Part shown: piece after piece, positions 1-9,346 of the stretch
Position numbering within the stretch: the first letter of the stretch is position 1
Layout of the letters: each line of letters begins with the position of its first letter
Assembly (NCBI RefSeq): GCF_051521505.1
Contig: NZ_CP150356.1
Location: 4,898,001 to 4,962,000, forward strand
Origin: Sorangium sp025924095
GTDB taxonomy: Bacteria; Myxococcota_A; Polyangia; Polyangiales; Polyangiaceae
Direction of reading: 5' to 3'
Length of the DNA stretch: 64,000 nt
Position numbers and translations under genes: made by a program
The notes under the pieces: generated by a model
What the model was told of the DNA's origin: nothing
The model's database searches: none
The model's input: the letters and a program-made list of their open reading frames with translations, nothing else

Positions 1-546
1 GTCACGCTGGCCGGCGCGCTCGTGCTCACGGCACCTCGCGGCGCGTTGAGCTGGAAGGAAGGCGTCGAGGCGGTCGACTGGAACCTCCTCCTTTTCGTCG
101 GAGCGGCGCTCGTCCTGGGCGGAGCGCTGATCGACACGGGCGCAGCCAGCTGGATCTTCCAGGCGCTGCTCCACGAGAGCGGTATCGCAAGCGCCAGAGG
201 GCGCCTGTTCCTCGTGCTGGCGGTAGGGGTGGTGTCGCTGACATCCCATCTCTATCTCACCTCGCATGTCGCTCGCGCCGCGGCGCTCGGCCCCATCCTG
301 CTGCACCTCGCCGCCGATACCGATCTCGACCCCGCGGCGGTGGTCTTCATCAGCACGGTCGGCATCGATTACTGCCTGACGTTCCCCGTCAGCTCCAAGG
401 CGCTCCTCATGTTCCAGGGGCTCGAGGGCGAGACGTTCCGGCCTGCGGATCTCGTGCTCCTCAGCGCGGTCATGCTCCCGGTCCACCTGGGGTTGATCGT
501 CGTCCTCTATTCCACCTACTGGCGCTGGACAGGGCTCGTGCCATGA
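1..546 (+). CDS. SLC13/DASS-type anion permease, C-terminal part
   Basis: The reading frame is open at the window edge, so only the last 181 residues are seen. They form about four hydrophobic segments. The segment around TVGIDYCLTFPVSSKAL and the tail with two closely packed helices ending in a short WRWTGLVP resemble the last helices of the SLC13/divalent anion:sodium symporter (CitT/ArsB-like ion transporter) superfamily, inner-membrane carriers for sulfate, phosphate or di/tricarboxylates. Its stop codon overlaps the ATG of the glycerate kinase by 4 bases (ATGA), so the two are probably co-translated; that suggests uptake of an organic acid feeding glycerate metabolism, which is inference. 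Substrate cannot be read from this fragment. Confidence 0.6.
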   Translation, partial: VTLAGALVLTAPRGALSWKEGVEAVDWNLLLFVGAALVLGGALIDTGAASWIFQALLHESGIASARGRLFLVLAVGVVSLTSHLYLTSHVARAAALGPILLHLAADTDLDPAAVVFISTVGIDYCLTFPVSSKALLMFQGLEGETFRPADLVLLSAVMLPVHLGLIVVLYSTYWRWTGLVP

Positions 547-1874
547 CGCGCCCCTTGCGCATCCTGATCGCGCCGTCGGGCTTCAAGGAATGCCTCGACG
601 CGGAGCAGGTCGCGGAGGCGATCGCGACGGGCATCCGGCGCGCGCTGCCGGGAGCGCGCCTCCTGAAGGCGCCGCTCGCGGACGGCGGGGAGGGCTTCTC
701 CAGAGGGCTTGTCGAGGCGACGGGCGGCTGCTTGTGCCCCGCCATCGTGACCGGTCCGCTGGGCCAGCCTGTCGCGTCGCACTTCGGCTTCCTCGGCGGC
801 GACGGACCACGGACCGCGGTGCTCGAGATGGCCGCTGCCGGCGGGCTCCGGCTCGTCCCGCCTCACGCGCGCAACCCGATGGTCACCACGACCCGCGGCG
901 TCGGCGAGCTGATCCGCGCGGCGCTCGACGCGGGCGCGGAGCGGCTGCTCATCGGTTGCGGCGACTCCGGCACCAACGACGGCGGGGCGGGCATGGCCCA
1001 GGCGCTGGGCATCCGCCTGCTGAATGCGGCGGGGATCGAGATCGGAGCGGGCGGAGGAGCGCTGCTGCAGCTCGACCGGATCGATCTCTCGGGCAGGGAC
1101 CCCCGCATCCCCCACGTGCGGATCGACGTGGCGTGCAACTGGCGCAACGTCCTCTGCAATCCTGGCGGCGTGTCGCGCGTCTTCGGCCCGCAGAAGGGCG
1201 CCTCGCCGGAGATGATCGCGCGGCTGGAGGCGGCGCTGGAGCGCTATGCCGCCATCGTCGCGCGCGATGTGGGCGTGGACGTGAGAGCCCTGCCGGGAGG
1301 AGGCGCCTCCGGAGGCCTCGGCGCGGGGCTTCATGCCCTGCTGAAAGCAACGTTGTTGCCTCGCTACGATGTCCTCGTCCGCTACCTGGACCTGGACGGC
1401 CTCCTGCGCGACGCGGATCTCGTCGTCACGGCGGAGGGCGGGCTCGACGCCCAGACCTCGCGCGGCAAGATGCCGGCGGAGCTGGCCAGGCGCGCCAAGC
1501 ACTTCGGGCTGCCGGTCATTGCCCTGGCGGGGACCGTCGATGAGGGTGCGCGCGTGAACTATGCGTGCGGCATCGACTCGTACTCGTCCATCCTCGAGGC
1601 TCCCTGCACGCTGTCCGAAGCCATGGATCGTGCGCCGCTCCTCATCGCGAACGCGGCCGAGAATGCGCTGCGCTACATCCTCATCGGCCGAGCTCTGCCC
1701 GGGCTCCGCGAGGGGCGCGGGCGCCCTCGTCCACGCGCGCGGGGCGGAGCGGGTGCGTCTCGACGCGCCAGATGCCCTCGTCCGTCAGCCGGATGGCCGC
1801 GAACCGGGCGATGCCGTCGAGGTGGCCGTCCGTCTCGTGGCCCAGCGTCGACGAGGGGTGCGCGTAGACGCTGA
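543..1874 (+). CDS. glycerate kinase (GarK/GlxK type)
   Basis: Predicted to phosphorylate D-glycerate with ATP (2- or 3-phosphoglycerate product) in the cytoplasm, linking glyoxylate or hydroxypyruvate use to glycolysis. Family signatures are clear: N-terminal APSGFKECLDAEQVAEAI and ADGGEGF, a central GCGDSGTNDGGAGMAQALG, and VTAEGGLDAQTSRGKMPAEL near residue 300. The ATG overlaps the stop of the upstream permease (ATGA). The family is normally about 375-385 residues; this frame gives 443. The recognisable protein ends near IGRALPG (about residue 382, base 1690), after which the frame runs on as Arg/Pro/Gly-rich sequence antisense to the metallophosphatase 3' end. The extension is probably accidental read-through after loss of an earlier stop, or a 3' frameshift. 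Confidence 0.88.
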   Translation: MTRPLRILIAPSGFKECLDAEQVAEAIATGIRRALPGARLLKAPLADGGEGFSRGLVEATGGCLCPAIVTGPLGQPVASHFGFLGGDGPRTAVLEMAAAGGLRLVPPHARNPMVTTTRGVGELIRAALDAGAERLLIGCGDSGTNDGGAGMAQALGIRLLNAAGIEIGAGGGALLQLDRIDLSGRDPRIPHVRIDVACNWRNVLCNPGGVSRVFGPQKGASPEMIARLEAALERYAAIVARDVGVDVRALPGGGASGGLGAGLHALLKATLLPRYDVLVRYLDLDGLLRDADLVVTAEGGLDAQTSRGKMPAELARRAKHFGLPVIALAGTVDEGARVNYACGIDSYSSILEAPCTLSEAMDRAPLLIANAAENALRYILIGRALPGLREGRGRPRPRARGGAGASRRARCPRPSAGWPRTGRCRRGGRPSRGPASTRGARRR

Positions 1875-3282
1875 CGCGACCGCCGCTCTTCGAGCGGTAA
1901 TGGCCGAAGAACGCGAGGTGCTTGTGCCCGTGCAGCACGAGCGCGCTGTTCTTCTTCGGGTTCTTCTGCTGATACGCCGCGAGCATCTCGAGCAGGCGCG
2001 GGCCATCCATCGCGATCATGAACGTGTCGTTGAGCGAGATCGGCCCCGCGAGGCGCGCCACGTGGTGGTGCAGGAGCACGACGACCGGGCCGGAGCCCCG
2101 CCTGAGCGCGCGGGCCAGGCGCCGGAGCTGACCGCCGCCGATCTGCCCGATCGCGTTCGACCCCACGAAGCGCGAGCGGTAACGGTTCGAGTTGAGACCG
2201 AAGATCCGGATACCCCCCTCGAGATCGAGCCGCCTCGGATACAGGCCGGCGATCGCGCGCAGCCGGCGCCGCGCGCGCTTGCGGGCCGGGATGTGCAAGG
2301 GGGGCTGGAACGGGCCGCGCTCGACCCGGGTGAGCACCTCGATGAAGCGCTGCTCGCGCTCCGCCCGCTTCGTGAGGTACGGATCGGGCGACGTGCCGAT
2401 GTTGATGGCGATATCATGGTTGCCAGGCACCATGAGCACCTGCGTGGAGGCCGGGATGCCGGCGAGCGCCGCCTCGAGCTCGGCCCACTGCGCCTCTTCT
2501 CCCAGATCGGTCATGTCGCCGGTCAGCGCGACGAGCGGCGGCCTCATGGCCGCGATCTCCGCGACGAGCCGCCGGAGACGGCCTGTCAGATCGGCGGTGT
2601 CGGGGCGAGCGACCCCCTCGGGCCACGCGGCCGAGCTCTCCTCGATCTCGTACGGCTCGCGGCCGTTCGCCGTGAGGTGCAGATCGGAGAGCTGGCAGAG
2701 CACGAGCCGCCCCCCGGGGATCGCGTCCCCGGGGTCGGGGAAGAGCGTCGCCGCGCCGCCATAGCGCAGGATCACGCGGATCGCCTCGCCCATGGCGAAC
2801 GCGAGCCAGGCGTAGAGCGTGATCCCGAGGGCGAGCAGGGCGAGCGCGACGCAGCCGACCAGGACGAGCGCCGCGCCGCCCCCGAAGGAGAGCCTGCCGC
2901 CCGCAGGGAACCACGCGAGATCGGACCCGACGGACGAGGCGAAAGGCCCGTCCGGCCGCGCAGAGACCCAGCTCGGGACCCCGATCTCCAGGAGATGCAC
3001 GATGAGCCCGCCGGCGAGGCTGATCGCGACGATGAGGAGAACCAGCAGGATCACGCGATCGCGGACGACGTCGATGACGTCGACGACCTCGCCGAGCCGC
3101 CCCCGAAACGACGATCCGAAGTACCGGCTCCCGTAGGAGATCTTCTTCCACGTCTCGGGCCGCCACACGCGGGCGCGGCTCGCGATGCGCGAGACGACCA
3201 CGGCGGGGGCGACGATCAGCGCGAACAGGACGAGCGCCGGAAGGAGCGCCAGGTAGAGAATTCGGAGGGCCGCCCTTCGCAC
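1681..3282 (-). CDS. membrane-anchored calcineurin-like metallophosphatase
   Basis: A 533-residue protein with about three transmembrane helices in the first 170 residues, followed by a cytoplasm- or periplasm-facing calcineurin-like phosphoesterase domain. The metal-binding motifs are all present in order: LCQLSDLHL (DxH), ALTGDMTDLG (GDxxD), VPGNHDIA (GNHD), LLHHHVA and LHGHKH (GHxH). The GTG start at 3282 was chosen because it opens directly onto the first hydrophobic helix and leaves a divergent promoter gap of 130 bases to the gene at 3413; the frame stays open further upstream but would run into that gene. Its 3' end overlaps the glycerate kinase tail-to-tail by 194 bases. Substrate unknown. 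Confidence 0.8.
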   Translation of the reverse strand: MRRAALRILYLALLPALVLFALIVAPAVVVSRIASRARVWRPETWKKISYGSRYFGSSFRGRLGEVVDVIDVVRDRVILLVLLIVAISLAGGLIVHLLEIGVPSWVSARPDGPFASSVGSDLAWFPAGGRLSFGGGAALVLVGCVALALLALGITLYAWLAFAMGEAIRVILRYGGAATLFPDPGDAIPGGRLVLCQLSDLHLTANGREPYEIEESSAAWPEGVARPDTADLTGRLRRLVAEIAAMRPPLVALTGDMTDLGEEAQWAELEAALAGIPASTQVLMVPGNHDIAINIGTSPDPYLTKRAEREQRFIEVLTRVERGPFQPPLHIPARKRARRRLRAIAGLYPRRLDLEGGIRIFGLNSNRYRSRFVGSNAIGQIGGGQLRRLARALRRGSGPVVVLLHHHVARLAGPISLNDTFMIAMDGPRLLEMLAAYQQKNPKKNSALVLHGHKHLAFFGHYRSKSGGRVSVYAHPSSTLGHETDGHLDGIARFAAIRLTDEGIWRVETHPLRPARVDEGARAPRGARAELGR

Positions 3283-3412
3283 GATGGCCCCATTTGACGT
3301 GCCCCGGGCAGGACCGTCAAGGCGCCGCTCGGGTCGGCCGACGATCGCGCGCGCTGTGAAAGTTGCCGAAATCGATGGATGTCCGTAGCAGTAAGCGCGA
3401 GGTCGCACGCCG

Positions 3413-4681
3413 ATGTCCTGCCCCGAGACGCCGAACGATCCGGCCTCCGCGCCGCGACCGCCCGCGCCGAGCGAGCCGCCGCCGGCGCTCTCGACGGGCG
3501 TGCGCGCCGACAGGGAGCCCGGGCGCGGGCGCGGGCGCTGCCGGGGAAAGATAGCGGCCCTCGTTGCCGCGGGCGCGCTCGTCGCGGGCGCCGCCGTGTG
3601 GATCGGCGCAGCCGCCGCCGGGTGGACCGGGGCACGCGCGCGCCTGTCGAGAGCGCCGGCGGCGCGCGCCGCAGCGCCGCTCCTCGCAGGCGCGCTACCG
3701 GAGCGCCCGCCCGCCGCGTCGGCCGCGCCGGCGGAGCGCGTGGCGCCCACCATGGAGGACGAGGACATCGCGCCTGCCACGCTGGACGAGCAGCGCGCCC
3801 GGCTCTTCGCGCGGATGCGGCGCGAGCTCGCGCTCTCGGACGAGGCGATGCGGCAGGTCGAGGCGATCTTCGCAGCGTCGCCGGTGCTCGGCCAGGGCAA
3901 CCCCGCGCTCACGCGCCACCCGATGTCGCGCTCGGAGTGCCGCCGCATCCGGGAGATCGCGGGCGTCGAGCGGGCGCGCGAGCCGGCCTGCGGCGCGCCG
4001 GGGATGGTGCCGCTCTTCGACCCCACGCGCGGGCAGACGGCGGAGAACGCCCCTGCCTGCATCGATCAGCTCGAGTTCCCGAACATCCCCTGCGAGTACC
4101 CCGTGGTGCACGTCCGGGCGCGCGAAGCGGCGCTCCTGTGCAGGGCGATCGGAGAGCGGATCTGCGATGCGCACGAGTGGGAGGGGGCGTGCGCCGGCGC
4201 CCTGAGGGAGCCCGACGTCGAGTACGAGTGGGAGAGGCCCCGGAGCGAGGCGAGCTGGCATCACAACCTCCTGCGCGAGAAGGTGTGGAGCTACGGTCCC
4301 GAGAAGAACCACGCGCTCTGCGGCACGGAGAGCTCCCGCACGCCGGGATGCCCGGGCGGCGGGTGGGACCGCTGCGGCTCCAACACGTATCCGACCGGCG
4401 CCTTCCCCGCGTGCCGGAGCAGCCTCGGGGTCTTCGATCTGCACGGCAACGTGGCCGAGCACATGAGCCTGCCCATCCTGCCCGGGGAGCTCGCGCGGCG
4501 CGGCGATCGGGGCTTCACCGAGATGAAGGGCAGCTGGTTCGCGTTCTCGTCGATGGAGGTCCACGCCGACGACTGCCGCTTTCGCGCGCCCGACTGGCAC
4601 GCGACGCGGCTCATGAGCAAGGGCAGCCACGCGAACTACCACCTTGGATTCCGCTGCTGCAAGGACATCACGCCGCCGTAA
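3413..4681 (+). CDS. anchored SUMF1/FGE-domain-like protein
   Basis: 422 residues. A Pro/Arg-rich N-terminus is followed by one hydrophobic segment (about residues 43-70), an Ala-rich linker, then a C-terminal formylglycine-generating-enzyme (SUMF1, C-type-lectin-like) fold, recognisable from RICDAHEWEGAC, DLHGNVAEHMS, KGSWF and the terminal NYHLGFRCC. Numerous Cys residues suggest an exported, disulfide-bonded domain. The paired catalytic cysteines of true FGE are not both present: where FGE has SFLCHxSYCNRYR, this protein has only one Cys (DDCRFR). It is therefore more likely a structural or non-FGE member, as is common in myxobacterial kinase-associated SUMF1 proteins. Divergent from the metallophosphatase. 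Confidence 0.7.
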   Translation: MSCPETPNDPASAPRPPAPSEPPPALSTGVRADREPGRGRGRCRGKIAALVAAGALVAGAAVWIGAAAAGWTGARARLSRAPAARAAAPLLAGALPERPPAASAAPAERVAPTMEDEDIAPATLDEQRARLFARMRRELALSDEAMRQVEAIFAASPVLGQGNPALTRHPMSRSECRRIREIAGVERAREPACGAPGMVPLFDPTRGQTAENAPACIDQLEFPNIPCEYPVVHVRAREAALLCRAIGERICDAHEWEGACAGALREPDVEYEWERPRSEASWHHNLLREKVWSYGPEKNHALCGTESSRTPGCPGGGWDRCGSNTYPTGAFPACRSSLGVFDLHGNVAEHMSLPILPGELARRGDRGFTEMKGSWFAFSSMEVHADDCRFRAPDWHATRLMSKGSHANYHLGFRCCKDITPP

Positions 4682-4813
4682 GCGCGCGCCCCTCCCGCAG
4701 CGCGCGGCGGTGGCCCCCGGTGCGAGGCTGCGCCGCCCAGCCCCGGCGAGCCGCAGGGCGCGATGCCGCCGGGCCTCGCGCCCTTCCCGTGGTTGCCGGG
4801 ATTCGCCGCGGGC

Positions 4814-7800
4814 TCAGCGGCGACGCCGGCGCGCAGCCGCAGCGACGCCGAGCCCGGCAAGCAAGGCCAGCAGCGGAGAGCCGGCGCCTCGCTCGCCCAG
4901 GTCCACCGCGCCCGGAACCCGGCAGGAGCAGGACGGGACACCGGGGGGCGAGAGCGGAGCAACGCACTCGCCGGCCAGGCTGCACACCGACGGGGAGACG
5001 CAGTCGTCCGTCGACCTGCACTGCTTCAAGCAATCGCCGGCGCCGGAAGGGCAGCGGTAGGGGGAACAGTCTGGATCCGCCGCGTCCGCAGTGCGGAGCG
5101 TGCGATCGCCGTCGCAGCTCGGGCCGGTCTCGCGCAGATCGGCGCAGGCGCCCTCCTGGCAGATGAAGTCGAGGATGCACTCCGCGTCCGACGTGCAGGT
5201 CGTCCGGCACGCCGTGCCCTCCTCAGCGCAGCGGAAACCGCGGCACGACGAGGTCTCGGTCGTGTAGCTACCCTCGCCGTCGCAGAGGAAGCGCGCCTGG
5301 GTGCCAGCGCCGACGGCGCAGTCGCCGCCAGCACACGTGCATTCGCCCTCCTTCAGGGCCTCATCGCGCTGGGGGAACTTGCACGATCCGTCGGCGTTCC
5401 CGCCGCAGTAGCCGCGACAGCTCTCGTCACCGATGCAGCCCTCGCGCCGCGGGGCTCCGTCAGCGCCGGCGTTGGGGTGCGGGGCCTCTCGTCGCTCGTC
5501 CGTTCCGACCGACGTGCACTTGCCAAGCGAGCTCGCGATGTCGCAGGCCTGACAGGGGGCTCCGCATGCGCTGTCGCAGCAGACTCCATCGACGCAGTGC
5601 GCGGATGCGCACTGCTCGTCGTCGGTGCAGCTCGCGCTGACAGGCAGCTTGCGCGTGCACAGGCCGGCGCTCGCCGGAGAGCCGCCCCCGGCCCCTGCGC
5701 CGCCAGCCCCCGCAGCGCTCGTCGAACCGCCGGCACCCCCGGCGCCCGCAACGCCGCCAGAACCTCCAGCGCCCGCACCACCGCCGCCCGCCGCACCGCC
5801 GGCACCCGCACCGCCAGCGCCCACCGCGTCACCGGCACCCGCACCGCCGGCACCCGCACCGCCGGCACCCGCGCCGCCGGCACCTCCAGCACCCGCACCG
5901 CCGGCACCCCCAGCGCCTCCCTCGCCCTCTGCGCGCGCAGAGAGGTCGCACCAGGCGTCCGCTGCGCAATCGGCGCTCGTCGTGCACCGGCTGCTGCACC
6001 GGTTGTCAGGTCCGCACACGCCGGGAGCGCAGCTGCGCGTCTTGCCGGGGTCCGCCACGACCTCGCCGGCGTCGTTGCATTTCTTGTGCACCTCGATGCC
6101 GTTGACGCACTCCACGGGATCCACGAGGAGCGCCTCTTCGGCCACAACAGTCCCGCAGTACCCCGTTTCGTCGTCGTGGATGTCGTCGTCGCCGTCGTTC
6201 TCCTTGCGCTCTGCCCGGCACGAGATGCACTGGCCGGCGCAGCGCTCGCTGCAGCACACGCCCTCGGTGCAGTACCCCGACAGACAGTCGCTGTCCTCTC
6301 GGCAGGCGTCCCCGAGCCCCCTGACCAGCACCTCCGCGCTGGATTGCACCACGACATCGTCCGTCGCGAGGGCGAGGCCGTCGCCGCCCGTCACGAGCAC
6401 GCCGTCCCCGGACGCGATGGAGTCGCCGCCGCTGACCCGCACGGCCGCATGGTCGTGATGGTGCTGGTCCCTCGCGCCCGGGATGAGCGAGCCGAACCTG
6501 CCCGTCAGCGCCGAGTAGATCTCCGCGCTGGCCAGCGGGGCGCCGTCGGTCCCGCCGGCGAGGACGACGTCCCCGCTCGAGAGCCGCGTCGCCGTGTGCG
6601 CGGACCGCCGCGCGCCCATCGCGGGCGCCGCGCCGACGGCGACGGCGTCCCCCGTGATCGTGACGCGCTCGGCGCTGCTCAGGTAGGTGCGGTTGCCGCT
6701 CGCCGCGGTCACGCCGCCCGTGAACAGGACGCGCGACGAGCTCTCCCCCGAGCCGGGGTTGAGGAGCGTGGCCGTGTGCCGGGCCCGGCTGCCGATCAGC
6801 CGCTGGGGGAGCCGGGTGAACGTGCCCCGCGAGCCCTCCGCCGGATCGTAGAGCTCGAGCGTCTGCCCGGCGAGGACGGCGTCCACGAAGCCGCCGGCGA
6901 TGAGCACGCGGCCGTCGTTCAGCAGAACGGCGGTATGCGCCATGCGCGACGCCTGCATCACGCCGTCGCCGGAGACGAACGCACCGCTCTCCGGGTCGTA
7001 GACATCGAAGGTCCCGATCGGGAACACGTTCACGGAGGAGCTCGCGCCGCCGGCGAGGAGCACGCGGCCGTTCGCGAGCCGCGTCGCGGTGTGGGCGATC
7101 CGCGCGGCGCGCATCAACGGGCCCGACGAGAACGCGCCGTCGGCGTAGACGAGCGTGGTGGTGCTGGCCGTCCCGGTGGCCGACCCGCTGCCGCCGGCCA
7201 GGAAGACCGCACCCGTGTCGAGCCGCGTCGCGGTGTGACCGCCGCGCCCCTGAGGCATCGGGGCGATCACGCTGAACGAGCGGCTCTGCTGATCGTAGAG
7301 CTCGGCCGAGGCGAGCGCCGCGCCCGAGGCGCCGAAGCCGCCGGCGATGAGCACCCGGCTCCGCGGATCGGTCTCGTGCAGCCGCGTCGCCGTGTGCCGC
7401 GTGCGCGCCACCGCCATCGCCTCGGAGGTGACCTGCCAGTACGGGTCCACGAGCGCCGGGTAACGCACGCCCGCGTCCGCCCAGGCGACCGTCACCGCGC
7501 ACGACGGCGCGCCCGGCGCGGTGACGGGGCGACCCCACGGCGCGCGCGGGTTCGTGTCGACCGCGCAGCCCTCCACGGAGAGCCGCGCCGGCCGCCGCTC
7601 GCCGTCCGCGTCGAGCACGTATGGCGGCGCGATGCGCAGCCGCGGGGCGCCGCCCGCGTCGAGGAACTCCAGCGTGCTCGCGACGAGGCGCAGGCCGGCG
7701 GCGCCGCCCACGTCGACGCGGTAGCGGAGCTCCTCGCGAGCGGGCGCGCGCTCGAAGAACGCGAAGTCCTCGGTGCCTGCGCGGTCGACGCGGTGGAGCA

Positions 7801-8251
7801 GATCCGCGCCTCCGGGGCCGCCCGCCGCGTAGATCGCGATGCCGTCCGCCTCGGCGAGCGGCGCGTCCGCGGCGCCGTCCAGCGAGAAGGCCACGCCGAG
7901 GCCCGAGGCCACGTCGGTGAGGCGCACCGGCCCGGAGGCGCGGGGCGAGAGCTCCACGGCCGCGAGCGCGCGCGGCACGTGCGGCCGGACGGCGCCCGGC
8001 GAGACGGCGATGCGCGCCGGCCCGGGGCGCAGCGCGAGCGCGGCGCCGGTGCCGGGCAGGCGCGCGCGGATCGCCGTGAGCCGGGCGCGGCTGTCCGCCG
8101 CGTCGACCGGCGCGGGCGGAGCTCCCGGCGGATCCGCCGGCGCGCGGGGGCGCTCGGAGCAGACCGCCAGCAACAGGACGGCGCCTGCCCCGGCGAGGAA
8201 CCTGGCAGGTCGCGGGAGCGGCGCGGCGCGATCGCGCTTGAGCTTGAGCAC
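4814..8251 (-). CDS. kelch-repeat, Cys-rich MYXO-CTERM surface protein
   Basis: 1145 residues. The N-terminus is a signal peptide with a possible lipobox (LLLAVC). Around residues 250-700 there are about seven kelch motifs, each with HTATRL then a GRVLLAGG-type strand, predicting a beta-propeller. The C-terminal half has Cys-rich modules (CREDSDCLSGYCTEGVCC, CTSDAECILDFICQEGAC) separated by a long Gly/Ala-rich linker, and ends in SCSCRVPG, a hydrophobic stretch and RRRRR: a MYXO-CTERM sorting tail, cut by myxosortase in known cases. GTG at 8251 is preferred over an upstream ATG at 8308 because a GAGGAAGG ribosome site lies 11 bases before it and the signal peptide then starts cleanly. Probable cell-surface protein; ligand unknown. 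Confidence 0.8.
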   Translation of the reverse strand: MLKLKRDRAAPLPRPARFLAGAGAVLLLAVCSERPRAPADPPGAPPAPVDAADSRARLTAIRARLPGTGAALALRPGPARIAVSPGAVRPHVPRALAAVELSPRASGPVRLTDVASGLGVAFSLDGAADAPLAEADGIAIYAAGGPGGADLLHRVDRAGTEDFAFFERAPAREELRYRVDVGGAAGLRLVASTLEFLDAGGAPRLRIAPPYVLDADGERRPARLSVEGCAVDTNPRAPWGRPVTAPGAPSCAVTVAWADAGVRYPALVDPYWQVTSEAMAVARTRHTATRLHETDPRSRVLIAGGFGASGAALASAELYDQQSRSFSVIAPMPQGRGGHTATRLDTGAVFLAGGSGSATGTASTTTLVYADGAFSSGPLMRAARIAHTATRLANGRVLLAGGASSSVNVFPIGTFDVYDPESGAFVSGDGVMQASRMAHTAVLLNDGRVLIAGGFVDAVLAGQTLELYDPAEGSRGTFTRLPQRLIGSRARHTATLLNPGSGESSSRVLFTGGVTAASGNRTYLSSAERVTITGDAVAVGAAPAMGARRSAHTATRLSSGDVVLAGGTDGAPLASAEIYSALTGRFGSLIPGARDQHHHDHAAVRVSGGDSIASGDGVLVTGGDGLALATDDVVVQSSAEVLVRGLGDACREDSDCLSGYCTEGVCCSERCAGQCISCRAERKENDGDDDIHDDETGYCGTVVAEEALLVDPVECVNGIEVHKKCNDAGEVVADPGKTRSCAPGVCGPDNRCSSRCTTSADCAADAWCDLSARAEGEGGAGGAGGAGAGGAGGAGAGGAGAGGAGAGDAVGAGGAGAGGAAGGGGAGAGGSGGVAGAGGAGGSTSAAGAGGAGAGGGSPASAGLCTRKLPVSASCTDDEQCASAHCVDGVCCDSACGAPCQACDIASSLGKCTSVGTDERREAPHPNAGADGAPRREGCIGDESCRGYCGGNADGSCKFPQRDEALKEGECTCAGGDCAVGAGTQARFLCDGEGSYTTETSSCRGFRCAEEGTACRTTCTSDAECILDFICQEGACADLRETGPSCDGDRTLRTADAADPDCSPYRCPSGAGDCLKQCRSTDDCVSPSVCSLAGECVAPLSPPGVPSCSCRVPGAVDLGERGAGSPLLALLAGLGVAAAARRRRR
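5690..5930 (-). repeat. Gly/Ala-coding minisatellite inside the kelch gene
   Basis: Degenerate tandem copies of a roughly 15-base unit (CCGGCACCCGCACCG on the plus strand) that encode GAGGA-type linker repeats on the minus strand. It separates two Cys-rich modules and is likely length-variable. Confidence 0.7.
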
Positions 8252-8467
8252 GGAGTCGTGGTCCTTCCTCGGGAGCCCGTCCGGCCCGCGCAGCGGTGGC
8301 CGGCGCATGGCGCTGCCGGACGAGGAGGCCGCACGATAACAGAACCGGAGCGCGCCACGCCGCGGAAATCACGGTTCGCGGCGCGCGGAGCGGGGACGGC
8401 GCGGGCAGCGCGGATCGCGCCGGCCCCACACGGGACCACATCGCGGCGATCCCGTCGCCGGACGCGC

Positions 8468-8495
8468 TTGCTGCGGGCGAGAGCCGGGGTGTAAA
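8468..8495 (+). promoter_or_regulatory. putative promoter of TSP3 cassette copy A
   Basis: TTGCTG, a 16-base spacer, then TGTAAA. The same layout (TTGCCG, 16 bases, TGTAAA) is conserved in front of cassette copy B at 11612-11639, together with a shared GAGATCTCGGCCGAAC-like leader, although the surrounding bases have diverged. Conservation in the duplicate is the main support. Confidence 0.45.
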
Positions 8496-8527
8496 TGGAG
8501 ATCTCGGCCGAACTCAGAGGGGAATTC

Positions 8528-9250
8528 ATGCGACGATTGGGCTTACTTTCACTTGTCGTGACGGCGCTCCTCCATGGGGCCGCGTGCGGTGAGGATGAGG
8601 GCGCGCCCGGCGCGTCCAACGGCGGGACCGGCGGCGCGGGGGCAGCGAGCGCCAGCGCCTCCACGACGAGCGGCGGTGGGAGCAGCGCCGGCGGCGGCGG
8701 CGAGGGAGGCGAGGGGGGTGGAACGGGCACGGGTGGCACCGGCACGGGCGGTGCGGGCACAGGCGGGGCTGGAGGCGCGGGCGCAGGCGGAGCTGGAGGC
8801 GCAGGCGGCAGGGGCGGGGCGACTTATGGCTACTGCGCCAAGGGGTGCACGACCCCCGCTGATTGCTGCGCGCCGGGCCAGGGCAACTGTCCGAGCGACA
8901 GCTATCCCACCAATTATACTTGCGACAACGGCATCTGCGGGGCGCCGCAGTGCGCGAGCCACGACGAGTGTACGAACGGTGGTCTCAATCCGAACAAGCA
9001 GTGCGTGCCATCCGGCGGGGTGAGCCAGTGCGTCACCCCCTGCACCCTCGACACGGACTGCTCAGGGAGAGCCACGTGCGTCGGGGTTGACGATGCCGGT
9101 AGCAAGTTCTGCCGGATCGCATCCGAGCCGTTCGTGTGCACCAGCACCGACGAATGTGGCGGCTCGGGCAAGTGCGTGGAAGGCGCATGCGTATGCGAGG
9201 GCGACGGCGACTGCACGGACCCTTCTGCGAACGCTTGCGCCTTGCGGTAA
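8528..9250 (+). CDS. Gly-rich, Cys-rich lipoprotein (cassette copy A)
   Basis: 240 residues. The signal peptide starts MRRLGLLSLVVTALL and ends in a lipobox-like HGAAC, followed by a Ser/Gly/Thr-rich linker (about residues 25-100) and a compact Cys-rich domain with about 20 cysteines in repeated C-x4-C-C and C-x5-C spacing. Such Cys knots are common in secreted myxobacterial proteins. ATG 8528 has an AGAGGGG ribosome site just upstream; an in-frame ATG at 8495 lies in the promoter and was not used. The next gene, a TSP3 protein, begins 96 bases later and probably belongs to the same transcript. A decayed relative lies at 11672. Function unknown; outer-membrane or surface localisation is inferred. 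Confidence 0.75.
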   Translation: MRRLGLLSLVVTALLHGAACGEDEGAPGASNGGTGGAGAASASASTTSGGGSSAGGGGEGGEGGGTGTGGTGTGGAGTGGAGGAGAGGAGGAGGRGGATYGYCAKGCTTPADCCAPGQGNCPSDSYPTNYTCDNGICGAPQCASHDECTNGGLNPNKQCVPSGGVSQCVTPCTLDTDCSGRATCVGVDDAGSKFCRIASEPFVCTSTDECGGSGKCVEGACVCEGDGDCTDPSANACALR

Positions 9251-9346
9251 CCGCCGCGCGGCGCCGCGCAGGTCGCGACGGACGTACTCGCAGCAGGCGC
9301 GGCGCTCTCGATCGTGTCTTTCCACCACCATCGCGGAGGGATCGAC

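Noticed and set aside
4763..8494. 1243-residue plus-strand open frame opposite the kelch gene
   Set aside because: Arg/Ala-rich shadow with no motifs; the minus strand encodes kelch, Cys modules and MYXO-CTERM.
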